DNA of 64,000 nt from Linum tenue. Taxonomy: Eukaryota; Streptophyta; Magnoliopsida; Malpighiales; Linaceae. The stretch is taken from positions 19,318,492 to 19,382,491 of the forward strand of contig CAMGYJ010000002.1 in NCBI GenBank assembly GCA_946122785.1. Reading direction: 5' to 3'. Both the position numbers and the translations under genes were made by a program. This document shows, in pieces, positions 9,791 through 20,399 of this stretch (the stretch's first letter is position 1; the number at the start of each line of letters is the position of its first letter). The notes under the pieces are model-generated. The model did no database searches and had not been told where the DNA came from. It saw only the letters and a list, made by a program, of their open reading frames with translations.

Positions 9791-11113
9791 ACCATCATCA
9801 CCATCAGCTGGTGGAGGTGGAAGTGGAGAGTCCTCCCAGGGAGTCCTCCAGACGGGCTGCTCGCCCGACAGCAGCTGGAGCAAGTGCTGCTGGACCTCCT
9901 GCATGCGCCTAGAGCGAGCCTTCTCTCGCCCGATATGAGCCAGAGTCACCCCCTGCTGGGTCGCCATCATGTCCAGGAGCTCATCATAAGCAGCCATCAT
10001 GTGTTGGTACTCGGCCTGGTGAGCCGCATACTACTGCTGGAACTGGAGCTGCTGGTCAAGGATCTGCTGGTTCTGGATACGCAGCTGCTCGAACTGGTGG
10101 GTGAAGTAGTCCTGCCCGGAAAAAGCGGAGCTGCCAACCCGTACTCGAAGGTGGTGGGGCGGGGGGGCAGCAGCATCATCCACCTCCTCGGGCTCCACAT
10201 GATCAGCAGCCTCATCCTCCTGGTCCTCTGGCTGATCCTCCGCGGGGATCTGAGGTTCCGGAAACCCCTCGATCCACAAAATGCCGCGGTTCTCTCGCAG
10301 CAGGTGCATGCGATGAATCGTCTGTCTGCCAAAGACGCTGGTGCCCCCCTGCTCTGTGCACCCATGCAGTGAAAGCCCGAAGTAGGTGGCCAGGCGGGTG
10401 ATGAGGGGGGTGCAGTGGAGGCTCTTCAGTTCCGAAGCACTCTTCTCGAAGGTTCTGGCCACCACAGAACCCAAGTGGAGAGGATGCTCGTGTTGGCGGA
10501 TCGACTCGATGAAGTACATGGCCCTCTTGGTGATGGCGCTGGCACTGTCTGAAGCTGGGGTGTAAGACTTCGCCAGCAGGTGGTGGAGAATGCGATTGTC
10601 GAGGTGCAGGGTGGTGGCCTTCGTCTTCCCGGCCGAGAAGGGACGCTGGCCTGGCCGAGCGAGGCGGGTGTACAGCGTCTGGAAGTTCACCCCCTCTGGC
10701 TCGAGAAGCTCGATGATGTAGTCCCTGTCATCGACCAGGCCGAGGCCGAGGGCGGTCGCCAGCTCGTGGTAGCTAATGGATCGGGGTGCACCGCCAAGCC
10801 TGAACTGGACGGCTTCTCCATCCTTCCAATCCTCCGTGTCTGCGTGCTTGAAGGTCGTGTAGAACTCAAGCACGAGCTCGTGGTAAACCTTCTCGCGAAT
10901 GCAGAATAGGCAGCGCCAGGGGCGGTTGGTGACTATGGCGGAGAAGTGCTCGTAGCAGTTCAGCTTCTCCAACTCTCGCTTGGACCAGCAATGATGCTGC
11001 CCAAATTTGCAGGCCAGGACGCTCTTAAAACGATCCTGTTGGGGCCCCCTTCTCAAATCTTGAATAAACGGGTGCCTGAGGTTGGGCTTCATCATCGGTC
11101 TTGAAAAGAACAA
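9791..11113 (-). pseudogene. Athila env-like / putative plant transposon protein ORF
   Basis: An open stretch of 360 codons from ATG 11113 (a second start lies a few codons on, MMKPNLRHPF) meets a TAG at 10033-10031. The frame then stays open to the insertion junction at 9791, adding about 80 codons. The middle part (HELVLEFYTTFKH, then VQFRLGG and SYHELATALGL) has the pattern of plant ATHILA ORF-1 / plant transposon proteins. The C-terminal part is acidic, then proline-rich, then glutamine-rich with coiled-coil character. The function in these elements is unknown; some authors call it env-like. It lies downstream of gag-protease, where such ORFs usually sit after pol. The stop looks like CAG to TAG, and the 3' end is lost to the nested insertion. 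Confidence 0.75.
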
Positions 11114-12456
11114 CCCAAAGTGGAACCAAGAGAGCCAAGAAAAATGTTAATCACACCCCCACACTGAAGAACAGAAAACAGCCTAACCATGGTTTCATCC
11201 ATAGTTCGGGGGTCAAAAACTCGATAAATCAAGCATAATCTGAGTGGGGGTGCACATCCATGAAAAAGTAGGCAACTCAAGGTTCACATCCATAGCAAAC
11301 ACACCCTCAAAGCACATCATTAAGGGTCCCAACTGACTCCCACAAATTGGTACGAAAACAGGCATTTCATCGAACACCTTGTGTGCACTATTAAGTTAAG
11401 CATGAAATTGGCAAAATTCTTGCACACAAGGGCTCAAACAAGCAAGGGGGACATTTCCCAACACAATTCATATATAATCCAAGCATTCCCCTCAATCAAT
11501 TGCACAAAATTCACAAGATTCAAAGAGGTTCTCTAAACATGCACCCTAACACCCAATTCTCCATAATTAACATAGTTAAGGGCAAAATCAAACCTGGAGA
11601 CTCAAGTAGAGGTGTAGGGGATGATGAGGGGAAGGCGATGGATGCGACGAAAAGCCGAAAAAGTGCCCGGAAGTGCTCGTCGGAGCCTCGCCGGAGTCTC
11701 GCCGGAAATCGCCTCCGGCGACTCAAAATCGAGCCAAATCACCTAAAAAACGAGGGATAGGCCGATAATGGTGAGGGAAGGGTGGGTGTGGCGTTGGATT
11801 TCTGAAAAAACGACAAAAAATGGCCGAAAATTGGCAAGGAGGGTGAAAAGGCGCGGTTTTCCGGCGAGGGGGAGAGGTTTCCGACGAGTGATTTTGAATT
11901 TTCTGACCACTTGGCCGTGTCGGCCGAATTTATAGCCCGTGGCTTGGCCACACGGGCAGGCTTACACGACCGTGTGAGGTGCAGGTTGTGCCCGTGTTGG
12001 CCGACACGGCCAGGCCGAGGAAATCCACACGGCCGTGCGAATTGCACATTTGGCCGTGTGGAATTTGCCGAGAGCTCACACGGCCAAGGGGTAAAATCCA
12101 CACGGCCGTATGAGCATCAGAGTTGCCCGTGTCGGCCACACGGCCAGGCCGAGCAAAACCACACGGCCGTGCGAATTGCACATTTGGCCGTGTGGAATTT
12201 GCCGAGAGCTCACACGGCCATAAGCTCAAAACGATACGGCCGTGTGAGTTTCAGGCAAGGCTGTGTGGCCTGCTGGAGCCCCGAATTCAACCTGTTTTCA
12301 CTCAAAAACGACATTCGACTCTGTAACAACACCTCAAGACTAAAAAAAACACAAAAATCAAAAGGAAAAAGGTAAGAAAATGCAAACCTCGGTGGGGTTG
12401 CCTCCCCACAAGCGCTTCTTTACCATCTTTTAACTGGATGCCAGTATGGTGGATGC
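11114..12456 (-). promoter_or_regulatory. spacer between gag-protease and env-like ORF with palindrome cluster and TATA-like box
   Basis: On the minus strand a cluster of CACACGGCCGTG palindromes and TGGCCGTGTG half-motifs (about 12260-11912) is followed by CTATAAAT (11935-11928). A leader rich in CCGGCGA and pyrimidines then runs for about 800 bases to the env-like ATG. Possible intron borders, CCAG/GTTTGA near 11605 and TTTTCAAG just before the ATG region, would give a spliced leader. The cluster has the form seen in the LTRs. An internal promoter or subgenomic RNA start is inferred from this layout, not shown. Confidence 0.45.
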
Positions 12457-14250
12457 TCAGTGAGGTGAAGGAGCAGGTGCCTCCAAGAGCGGATCCACAT
12501 CGCTCTTGAGGTACAGCTTCAGGTGGTGTCCATGCACAAGACGAATGTGGCCACCAGCATTCGTCAACTCGACTTGGCCATCCGGCAAGATGCAAGCGAG
12601 TGAATACTCGGATGGCCAAGGTGGTCGAGGTTCAGGAGGCGGGACCAGCTCATAGTGGTCTCCGGTTTTCTTGCAAGCAGGCTTAGCTACCTGCAGCTTC
12701 GGCCGCCACTTCTGCTTGATCTTTTCATTTGGTGAATGAGTGGGCGGGAGTGGCGGCGAAGGTGTGAGAAGGGGGCCCTGCAAAATGGGAAGCACAGAAG
12801 GATACAAGACAGACTCATGCTCCTGGTGAGAAACAACATGCAAAGGCGATGAAGCAGGAAGAGTATTAACAATAGAAAAGGTTATTTGCTCCTCGCCATC
12901 CCTCAAGACTAAGGTCCCATCATGTACATCTATGAGAGCCTTGGCGGTGGCCAAGAAAGGCCTTCCCAGTATAAGGGGCACTTCGGTGTCCTCATTGATG
13001 TCCAAGACAACAAAATCCACAGGATAAATGAATTTGCCAACTTTAACCAGAAGGTCTTCCACTATGCCCCTAGGATGAACTATAGACCGGTCAGCTAATT
13101 GAAGACTCATCCTAGTCGCACGGGGTTCACCTAGGCCTAGTTTCTTGAACAATTTATATGGAATGACATTGATACTAGCACCTAGATCCGCCAAGGATCT
13201 CTCTACATGCACTTTACCAATAGAGCACGGGATAGTAAAACTACCTGGGTCCTTCTGCTTCTGCGGAAGCTTGTTCTGCAGAATGGCCGAGCACTCCTCG
13301 CTGAGCTCCACAGTGGCCAGCTCACTCAGCTTCTGCTTCTTTGAGAGAAGATCTTTTAGGAGATTCGCATACTTAGGCATTTGGGATAGTGCCTCCAGGA
13401 AGGGCACTTGTACATTCAGCTTCCTAAGCATGGACATGAAGTTCCCAAACTCTACATCTAGCCTGCCTTTATGCAACCGAGTAGGGAAAGGGAGTTGTGG
13501 GATGTACTCCTTCACTACTGGTTGCGGCTTAGGCACCTCAACCTCCTTCTCTGCTTCTTCTTCAACAGCTGGAGATGCTAAAACAGGGGCCTCTCTCTCT
13601 TGTCCCCGAACAGGTGGATCAACAGTCATCTTGCCACTCCTGGTTGTGATGGCATTACAGTGGGCATTCGGGTCCTTCGGATTAGGAATGGTCTGACCTG
13701 GCAAGGTACCTGGAGCCCTCTGTGCCACTACTTGGGCCACGCTCCCCGGCTGGATTTGGATATCCTGCAAGACAGCCTGCGTGTTCCTCTGGCCAGCTTC
13801 AAGAGCCAGGAATTTACTCGAGGCCTTTTCCATGAATTGCTCGATAGTGTTGAATTTTTGAGCACTGGAACTGGCAAGAGAACCCACCAAGTCCCGCAAT
13901 TCAGCCATCTGATCGTTCTGCACAGGGGTTGTGGGAGCTGCACCTGGCTGCTGGAAAGGTCGCGGTTGTGGTTGAGCAGCAGACCCCTGCATGGGCTGGT
14001 AGAGAGACTGCTGCTGCTGCTGGAATTGCCCCTGTCTGGGCTGATATGGCGGTCTCTAGAAGCCTGGCGGTCCTTGGGAGGCTGGTGGTCTAGGATTTGT
14101 ACGTGTTGCTGTAGGGGTCATTGCGCCTAGCATTATTGATGAAGTTCACCTGCTCCTAGGGTGTAGTCGACTCCCTCATCGCCTGGCAATCTTCCACAGT
14201 GTGATGGGTGCTCTCGCACCACTGGCAGTGCATTGCCTGCTGCTGTCCGG
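12457..14250 (-). pseudogene. gag-protease-integrase-tail ORF of the oldest element, 5' truncated
   Basis: It is open for 511 codons from 13992. Homologous text continues upstream to about 14250 with TAG stops in place of CAG and a small deletion. The CCHC knuckle (CQWC..HHTVEDC, about 14225-14185) survives and the gag core is gone. The protease motif is DLGASIN, then ILGRPFL. The ORF ends in the same integrase-like tail (VELTNAGGHIRLVHGHHLK) as the young copy. The missing part, gag start plus PBS plus LTR end, is explained by a deletion whose junction is at about 14251. Confidence 0.85.
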
Positions 14251-14251
14251 T

Positions 14252-15447
14252 CCCGGGAATCAGTAAGCAGTAACAGGCAAGTTCTATTATCAACCCGGGG
14301 TCTAGATCTACTGCCTACTCTGTGATTATCTGTTATCTAGCCAACTAAGTCAAGTGATTGTTGTTTAAAGTAAAAGCAGTAAAAAGCAGGAAATGGTTCG
14401 GTTTTCTGAAGTCAAGGAAGACTCACTCGCTTGGAATCTCTTAAGCTGACCAAACCCTCTCAGTCTAACTACCCGGCAGACGACTAATCTTCACCGGGAT
14501 AGAAAGCTAAGGCTATGAACACAGAACTCCACTACTGGAATTGGATTCCAGTACAAAGCAGTAAACTGACTAACCCTCGTATAGCCAATCTCCTACTACC
14601 GAATGATGTAGCTCTAACAACCTAATCAGATTCTATCTATCTCAGGTTGCAGCAGAAATCAAGAAAAGCTAATCAGACTTCAATCAATTCAATGAATCAT
14701 GCATCATTCGATTAAAACCAAACAGTATAATCATCTCAAGTCATTACAATCAAATCTCTAACACATGGAACTAGGGTTCTTCATACCCAAGTGAGAGAAG
14801 AGTTCTACTCCATAGAGAGAGAGAGGAAAACAGAATACAGAGTAGTCATACTCATAACAATGGGAAGAATCTTCTCTGGGATGATGATTTCCACTCCTAT
14901 GACGATCTCCAAGCTCGATTTGATGAAACCCAGCTCCAAGATAGCTTCTAGGATGTGTTCTTCGCACTTTCCCTCTCTAGGGCTCTGTTTTTGCTCTGAA
15001 AATTCGATTCTATCACTTGTGGCTCGGAATTGGGTAAAAACCAAGATTTCCCGACTCCCACGGGCAGGCCACACGGCCGTGTGGCTCACCCAGTTGCCCG
15101 TGTGGCTTCCAAAATGTTGCGTCTCGATTAATCGAACTTCAGGCTTCCCACACTTCAGGCTTCACCATGCCCGTGTTTGCTCTCGGCACAAACCACACGG
15201 CCACGAGCATGACTTGCACGGCCGTGTGGGTTCCAGGAATGCCCGTGTGGCTTCCTCAGCACCTCGCCATGCGTCCGATCTTCGTCCAATCGCCCCCAAA
15301 CTCGCTCCCAAGCCTCCATTCACGTACTAGGACCTGAAATATCACAAACAAGCACAACCTAGCGTGAAATCGGCCTAAAACGCGAGAATCCAAATCTCAA
15401 ACGGTGTAAGAATAGGGGTAAAAACATGTGCAATTGACGGTCTATCA
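14252..15447 (-). repeat. 5' LTR of the oldest element, end deleted
   Basis: On the minus strand it starts TGATAGACCGTCA at 15447 and follows the young LTR with more divergence. It stops inside the last 60 bases of the LTR, at CCGGGAAT, where it joins gag. A palindrome cluster (CACACGGCCGTGTGG, TGCCCGTGTGG) lies at about 15255-15058. The LTR borders a gag frame of another gypsy element at 15448, so this old element was itself inserted into that gag. Confidence 0.85.
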
Positions 15448-15451
15448 ATGG

Positions 15452-16508
15452 TCAGAGGCCTCCTGCTGACCCCCAACAGATGACCAGGTGCAGGAGCTTC
15501 CATTTCAAGCTTCTCCTCGACCTTCTCCTCTTCGCCAGGTTCGGGCTATTCACGTCAGAAATGTATGCACCGTCTCTGATCACCAGTTTTTTTACATTGG
15601 GGCATTGAACTGCCTTATGGCCTCGGCCATGGCATTTGAAACATTGAATTCCTCCAGATCGCTCAATTGGAACAGGATTCGTGTTTCTGGGAACAGGTTT
15701 GGGAGAATCAAACCGAGTTGGCATCGAATTGGACTCACCGACTGTCTCAACCCCCTGTTTGCTTGCCGGAGTAAACTTTCGGCTAGGCAGCATCTTTTGT
15801 TGCTTCTTTATTTTGATGGCAAGGTTCAGAGCGTCTTCTAGGTCCACAAAGGACCTTAGGTCGACTTCCTGTCTGATCTCTCGATTCAATCCATGGAGCC
15901 AATTTGATCCTTGGTGGGATCGTCGGCGGATCTACTTCCCGATTATCACGCAGCTCTCGACGGAGACGATCGTGATGGGGTTCAGCAACGACAAGTCGCC
16001 GTTCCAATTCTACAATCCTGTCCAGCAACTCCTGATTGCCTGCTGGATTTGCGTCGCCGGAAACTTCCCCTTCGCGGACTCTGTTTTCCGGCCGAATGAT
16101 TGTGTCGACCTTTTGATCGATTTCCTGCCGGAATAGGGTGAATCTCTCGTCGAACTGTCGCATCAGCTCTTGTATGTCAATCTGTTGTCCCGCCATTGCT
16201 CGATTGTCGACTCGAGCCTCAGAATTCAGCTCGTTATCCTGCTCTGGTTCTCGCTGTTGACGGGCAGGGTCAGTGGAGACAGGACTTTTCGATTGTGTCC
16301 AACGCGTCAATTCAGCACCAGATTCCGTCGTTTTTGTCCACTGTGCTTGAACCAGGCGATGATGCCACTTGATAAAGCACCAAAGGCGCTTTTGGCTCAG
16401 AGACACGCAGCTAACAATCAATCCCTGAGTTGGATTGAATCTGTACAGGAACTTTACAAACAAAGTTCGAGTGTGCAGTTGGGAATGGAAGTTTCGTGCA
16501 ATTCTCAC
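15452..16508 (-). pseudogene. Ty3/gypsy gag pseudogene (another lineage), interrupted
   Basis: The N-terminal part (from about 16196, MAGQQIDIQELMRQFDERF) looks like the coiled start of a gypsy gag. A frameshifted C-terminal part follows from about 15889, with a CCHC zinc knuckle CFKCHGRGHKAVQC at about 15650-15610 and basic flanks. The central gag capsid segment is deleted at about 15895, where the two frames overlap. The C-terminal end is cut by the Athila-like LTR at 15447. The knuckle and the NREIRQEVDLRSF text fit gypsy gags in general; I cannot fix the lineage. Confidence 0.7.
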
Positions 16509-16930
16509 GACAGGAGAAAGGCTCGATAACTATAAGTCGAAGCTTGGCCACGTTCAATGTGACTAATTGAACGATACAAGCACAAGATCGAACTAGAAAA
16601 AACCTAGGTCGATCTCAAAAACCCACGAGCAAGAAGCTATGGCGATAAACTCTCGGTTTATTCGATTAACTCTAAAAAAAACTCTCTAATACATCGTAGA
16701 CATGAGTTTAAATAGGTAAACTAAACTTACAACACAAGTAAATAATGTCCTAAACAATTCTGAATTCAAAGGAAACCGAATCCAACACGAAAAGGAAAGA
16801 AATCCCAAAACTACGAACGAATCCTAATCCGAATAGGATTCGGATTACTTGTTTTTCCAGGCAGCAGCTTCATCATCGACACGAACTTCTACCTCTTCGT
16901 TCGAGCCATTCCACGCATCAATCAGATCAC
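16351..16930 (-). repeat. possible degenerate PBS and LTR of the gag pseudogene's element
   Basis: On the minus strand TGGCATCATCGCCTGGTTCA (16366 leftward) resembles the common plant start TGGTATCAGAGCCTGGTTC, the initiator-Met primer site. Sequence to its right, at about 16371-16930, would then be the LTR. Its right border is unclear. From 16930 to 17320 I see no recognisable gene. Confidence 0.35.
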
Positions 16931-18610
16931 CCAATACCACGTCGTTGTATTAGAAAGTGTGTACTTTCATGTGGTAAAGAGCTTGAGGCTCGACTCGTGC
17001 TGGCTTCCTTCGAACAAGCCTCCAAAAGTATCAACCCGAACTCACTTCCTGCCTTAGCCAAATTCTGGCAGTTTCTCGGTTTCACCATAGGGTTTTGATA
17101 CGCCTTGAAAACGACCTTCCTGACCTCTCTTTGAGCTCTAAAGTGTACCAAATGAAAGAGCAACTCCTCCTCTTCAATACAAGCCCAAGAACTCGATTTT
17201 CCACCACGCCAAGAACGATTTATGCTTGTCCAAAGTGGCGTACCTAAGCCATCTTCAACACTTAGCCAAAATTCAGGAACTGAAGTAGTGGATATGATTC
17301 TTTCTTGGGCAAGCAATCCAAGCTTGTAAATGGCCTCCAATGGAATCATATCAATTCTGGCTAACCGTATTAGGGCTGCAATGCCCCACATCATCGATGA
17401 AAATCAAATAGCTTTTATCCAGGGCAGAAGGATAATGGACAATATTCTTTTGGCTCAGGAATTAGTTAGTGGTTACCAACGTAAGAAGCTCTCTTCGAGG
17501 TGTGCCATTAAGGTGGACCTAATGAAAGCTTTTGATTCAGTTAACTGGGAATACTTGTTTAAAGTTATGGAGTTAATGGAATTCCCAATTCAGTATAGAG
17601 AGTGGATTAAGGTTTGTTTATCTACGGCTCACTTTAGCATCAGTCTTAATGGAGGGCTTTGTGGGTTTTTCAAAGTGATGAAGGGGGTCAGACAAGGAGA
17701 TTTTTTATCTCCATACCTCTTTTGCATAGCTACGTAGGGGCTGTCAGGTTTATTGAACAATGCTGGCTCAACAAAGTTTTTTCCTTATCATCCATTATGT
17801 AGTAAGGTTGGGTTAAATCATTTGATTTTTGCGGATGATCTTCTCGTATTTACTACGGGGTCAGGGCAATCTCTTCTTCGTGTAAAGTCACTTCTCCAAG
17901 ACTTTTACTATCTTTCTGGCCTAAAGTGTAACCCGGAGAAATGTGAGGTCTATTTTGGGGGTCAGTGAATTTTAGCTCTATTGCTCTTGCGGTTTCAAGG
18001 TTTAAAGCAGGAACACTCCCAGCACGGTATCTTGGATTGCCTATGCTCTCAGGAAATCTAAGCTCGACTGATTGTGCTTCCCTACTTGACAAACTCATGA
18101 AACGTATTAGGTCCTGGAGAGCAAATAGTCTTTCCTATGCAGGTAGACTTCAGTTGGTTACTTTTGTGTTAATGGGAATGGTTAAATATTGGTTTTAGAT
18201 GTTTGTTTTCCCTAAGAAGTTCTTACGCCAGCTACAAAAAGTGTGTGCTAATTTCCTTTGGCATGGTAGAGATGTTGGGCATGCGAAGGTTGCTTGGGAG
18301 AGAATTGCTTTACCACGTATTGAAGGGGGTTTAGGGCTACGGGACCTTCCTGCTTGGAACCAAGCATGCATTGCCAGGATGCTTTGGATCCTCATGATGC
18401 ATTCTAGAGCTCTTTGGGATGCCTGGATGTTGGCTTATCGCTGCAAAAGTGGGGATCTATGGACTATGAAGGTTAATGCTTCAAGTTCATGGGCATGGAG
18501 AAGTATCTTAAAGTTAAGGGCGACTGTTCACTCATACATGGGTTTGCAGGGGTCTGTGGGCATTTGGAATGGGCAACAGATGCCTCTGTATTCTGTTAGT
18601 CAAGTCTATG

Positions 18611-19163
18611 TAGGGGTGGGCATTCGGTCGGTTCGGTTCAAACCGAACCGAAATAGTGTATACCGGATTTCCGAGTTCCATCAAACCTCAAACCGAATTT
18701 GAACCAAATTATAATTCGGTTCGGTCGGTTCAAACCGAATTATAATTCGGTTCGGTTCGGTTTTGTATGAAAAACCGAACTTGTGAGGTTAGCTTGTATT
18801 TTTTCTCTTTTAAATTATTTTTCACCCCTAATGTAAACAATAAATATGCAATTAAATGCATCATCAATGATAAAATCAAACATTTCAACACATAAGTCAT
18901 AAAACACTAACATACTTCAAATATTTAAGTCTCATAATAAGTACAAACATAAAAATCCACCATTTGGAACTTGCAATTACAGTAATTCGGAAATTCGGTT
19001 CGAAATTCGGAAATTCGGTTCGGTCGAAAGGACCTTGGTTTCCGAAATATACCATTTTCTCTTCCGAATTCCGAACCGAATTAATGTTAGTCGGTTTCGG
19101 TTCGGTTTGAATTCGGTTCGGTTCGGTTAGGTTCGGTTTTACCGAACCGTATGCCCACCCCTA
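18611..19163. mobile_element. hAT-type MITE, TAGGGGTGGGCA termini
   Basis: The ends TAGGGGTGGGCATTCGG and (reverse complement) TAGGGGTGGGCATACGG are flanked by the perfect 8-bp duplication AGTCTATG (18603-18610 and 19164-19171). The subterminal parts are packed with GGTTCGGTTCGG / CCGAACCGAA repeats. It is 553 bp with no coding capacity and is inserted in the LINE. Confidence 0.95.
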
Positions 19164-19254
19164 AGTCTATGATACTCTTCGTCCTCATGGAAGCTACAAG
19201 GACTGGCATCAACTGATATGGGGTAAGTTTTATGTACTTGTAATAGTTGGATCA

Positions 19255-19591
19255 TGTCATAAACCAGTTGGTTCCAATAACTCGAGTTGTTGGGAGAAGG
19301 TTATGTTGGATCTTATACAGGCCCATGTATGGTACTTAACCACTTCCTTACACGCCCCCTCAAGCGAAAGCCGACTTATGGGCTTGAAGTTTGCACAGGC
19401 CCGCCTTACCATGTGCTTGGAAGACAACGGTTAATATTGGGGGTCGTGAGGACTTGAACACGTGACCTCAAGGACAAACCAGCTCTGATACCATGTCATA
19501 AACCAGTTGGTCCCAATAACTCGAGTTGTTGGGAGAAGGTTATATTGGATCTTATACAGGCCCATGTATGGTACTTAACCACTTCCTTACA
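19255..19591 (-). mobile_element. complete TRIM (miniature LTR retrotransposon), 337 bp
   Basis: Two 98-bp terminal repeats (19255-19352 and 19494-19591) differ at two sites by eye. Each begins TGTAAGG and ends TGACA on the minus strand. The primer site TGGTATCAGAGC (initiator tRNA-Met type) adjoins the right repeat (19493-19482). The purine tract TTGAGGGGGCG adjoins the left repeat. The target duplication GATCA is perfect (19250-19254 and 19592-19596). The interior is 141 bp and non-coding. It lies in the LINE. Confidence 0.95.
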
Positions 19592-20399
19592 GATCATGAT
19601 CATGAATGCTATGGTTACTAAGGTTAAGTTGGTTAAATGGAGAAGACCAAGTGAAGATGGATGTGTTCTGTGTGGGCAGAGTAGTGAGACGAGAGATCAT
19701 TTGTTCTTTGAATGTAGTTTCTCACAGAGGATGTTAAGTGATATTGATCTGGGTTTACGAAGTTGCACGTGGGACTCCAGGCTCTTAGAGGCGTGTACGA
19801 TTGTGAGGAAACGCTCACCTCTGGTGAGATTGTTTTGTTTGATTTGGACTTCTCTGATCACCTCCATCTGGCAGGAGAGGTGTCGAAGGAGTCATGGGGA
19901 GAGACCACGAGAAGCTGAGGTAGTTGCAGAACTCTAGAAAAGAGATTTACAGTTTGTAATTAGTGATTCCCCGATGTTGATGCATGATTGCCAGCAGGCG
20001 GGTCTTCCATTCATTGCAGTCTAGTGGGAGGCATTGGTAGTATAATGGGAGGGGGGGGGGGTTGATTTGGTTTATTGTTCTGTCTCTGTTTCACGAGTAA
20101 TTCCACACTGGGATTGCCCCTCGTTGTAATCAGTTTGAGTGAGGCTAATTTGGTCTCACTGTTTCCAGTTTAATGAAAAGAAGCTGATTTAACGGGAATT
20201 TTTTTCTTAATTGTCACGTGAGACATTTAACGATCAACTGTTAGGGTTGATATTATTATTTTCTAGTGACTAAACATGTTACATTTTAGTAAACCCAGTT
20301 ACCAAACTTGGCATTTACCCATTGGAAAATTGTATTGTTTGACCGGTGTAATTCTTTCCCCATTCTTTTGATTTTCTTTTCTGGTTGTATATCCGTTTG

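Larger units (their letters stand above)
9791..15447 (-). mobile_element. oldest Athila-like element of the nest, opposite strand, truncated
   Basis: Read on the minus strand, it runs from a truncated 5' LTR (15447-14252) through a partial gag-protease pseudogene (14250-12457) and a non-coding region with a palindrome cluster and TATA-like box. It ends in an env-like/ATHILA pseudogene (11113-9791), which is cut by the outer plus-strand element. Its remaining 3' end and 3' LTR should lie left of the window. Stops are mostly CAG to TAG. Confidence 0.85.
17330..19937 (+). pseudogene. LINE reverse transcriptase / zf-RVT pseudogene
   Basis: The visible order starts with LANRIRAAMPHIIDENQIAF and VDLMKAFDSVNWEY (first catalytic Asp). 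It continues with GVRQGDFLSPYLF, LIFADDLLVF (17820-17850, the ADD catalytic pair), YLGLPMLSG and LWHGRDVGHAKVAW. After the two insertions comes CVLCGQ..HLFFEC of the zf-RVT domain (19660-19720). Stops lie at 17735 and 17966; the frame shifts near 17965, and another stop precedes 18199. Part of the region between RT and zf-RVT is missing even when the insertions are removed. The protein would have driven target-primed reverse transcription; this copy is dead. Confidence 0.85.
17320..20190 (+). mobile_element. decayed L1-type LINE, 5' truncated, with two nested insertions
   Basis: The element contains LINE reverse transcriptase and the C-terminal zf-RVT region, broken by stops, a frameshift and two later elements (18611-19163 and 19255-19591). 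The endonuclease part and RT start are missing. The 3' untranslated part runs to about 20190 and ends in AATGAAAAGAAGCTGATTT-like text without a clear poly(A). I found no target duplication. Confidence 0.8.

Noticed and set aside
16927..17394. 155-codon minus-strand ORF between the gag pseudogene and the LINE
   Set aside because: Its start is antisense to the LINE RT and the remainder resembles no family I know. It is probably chance.
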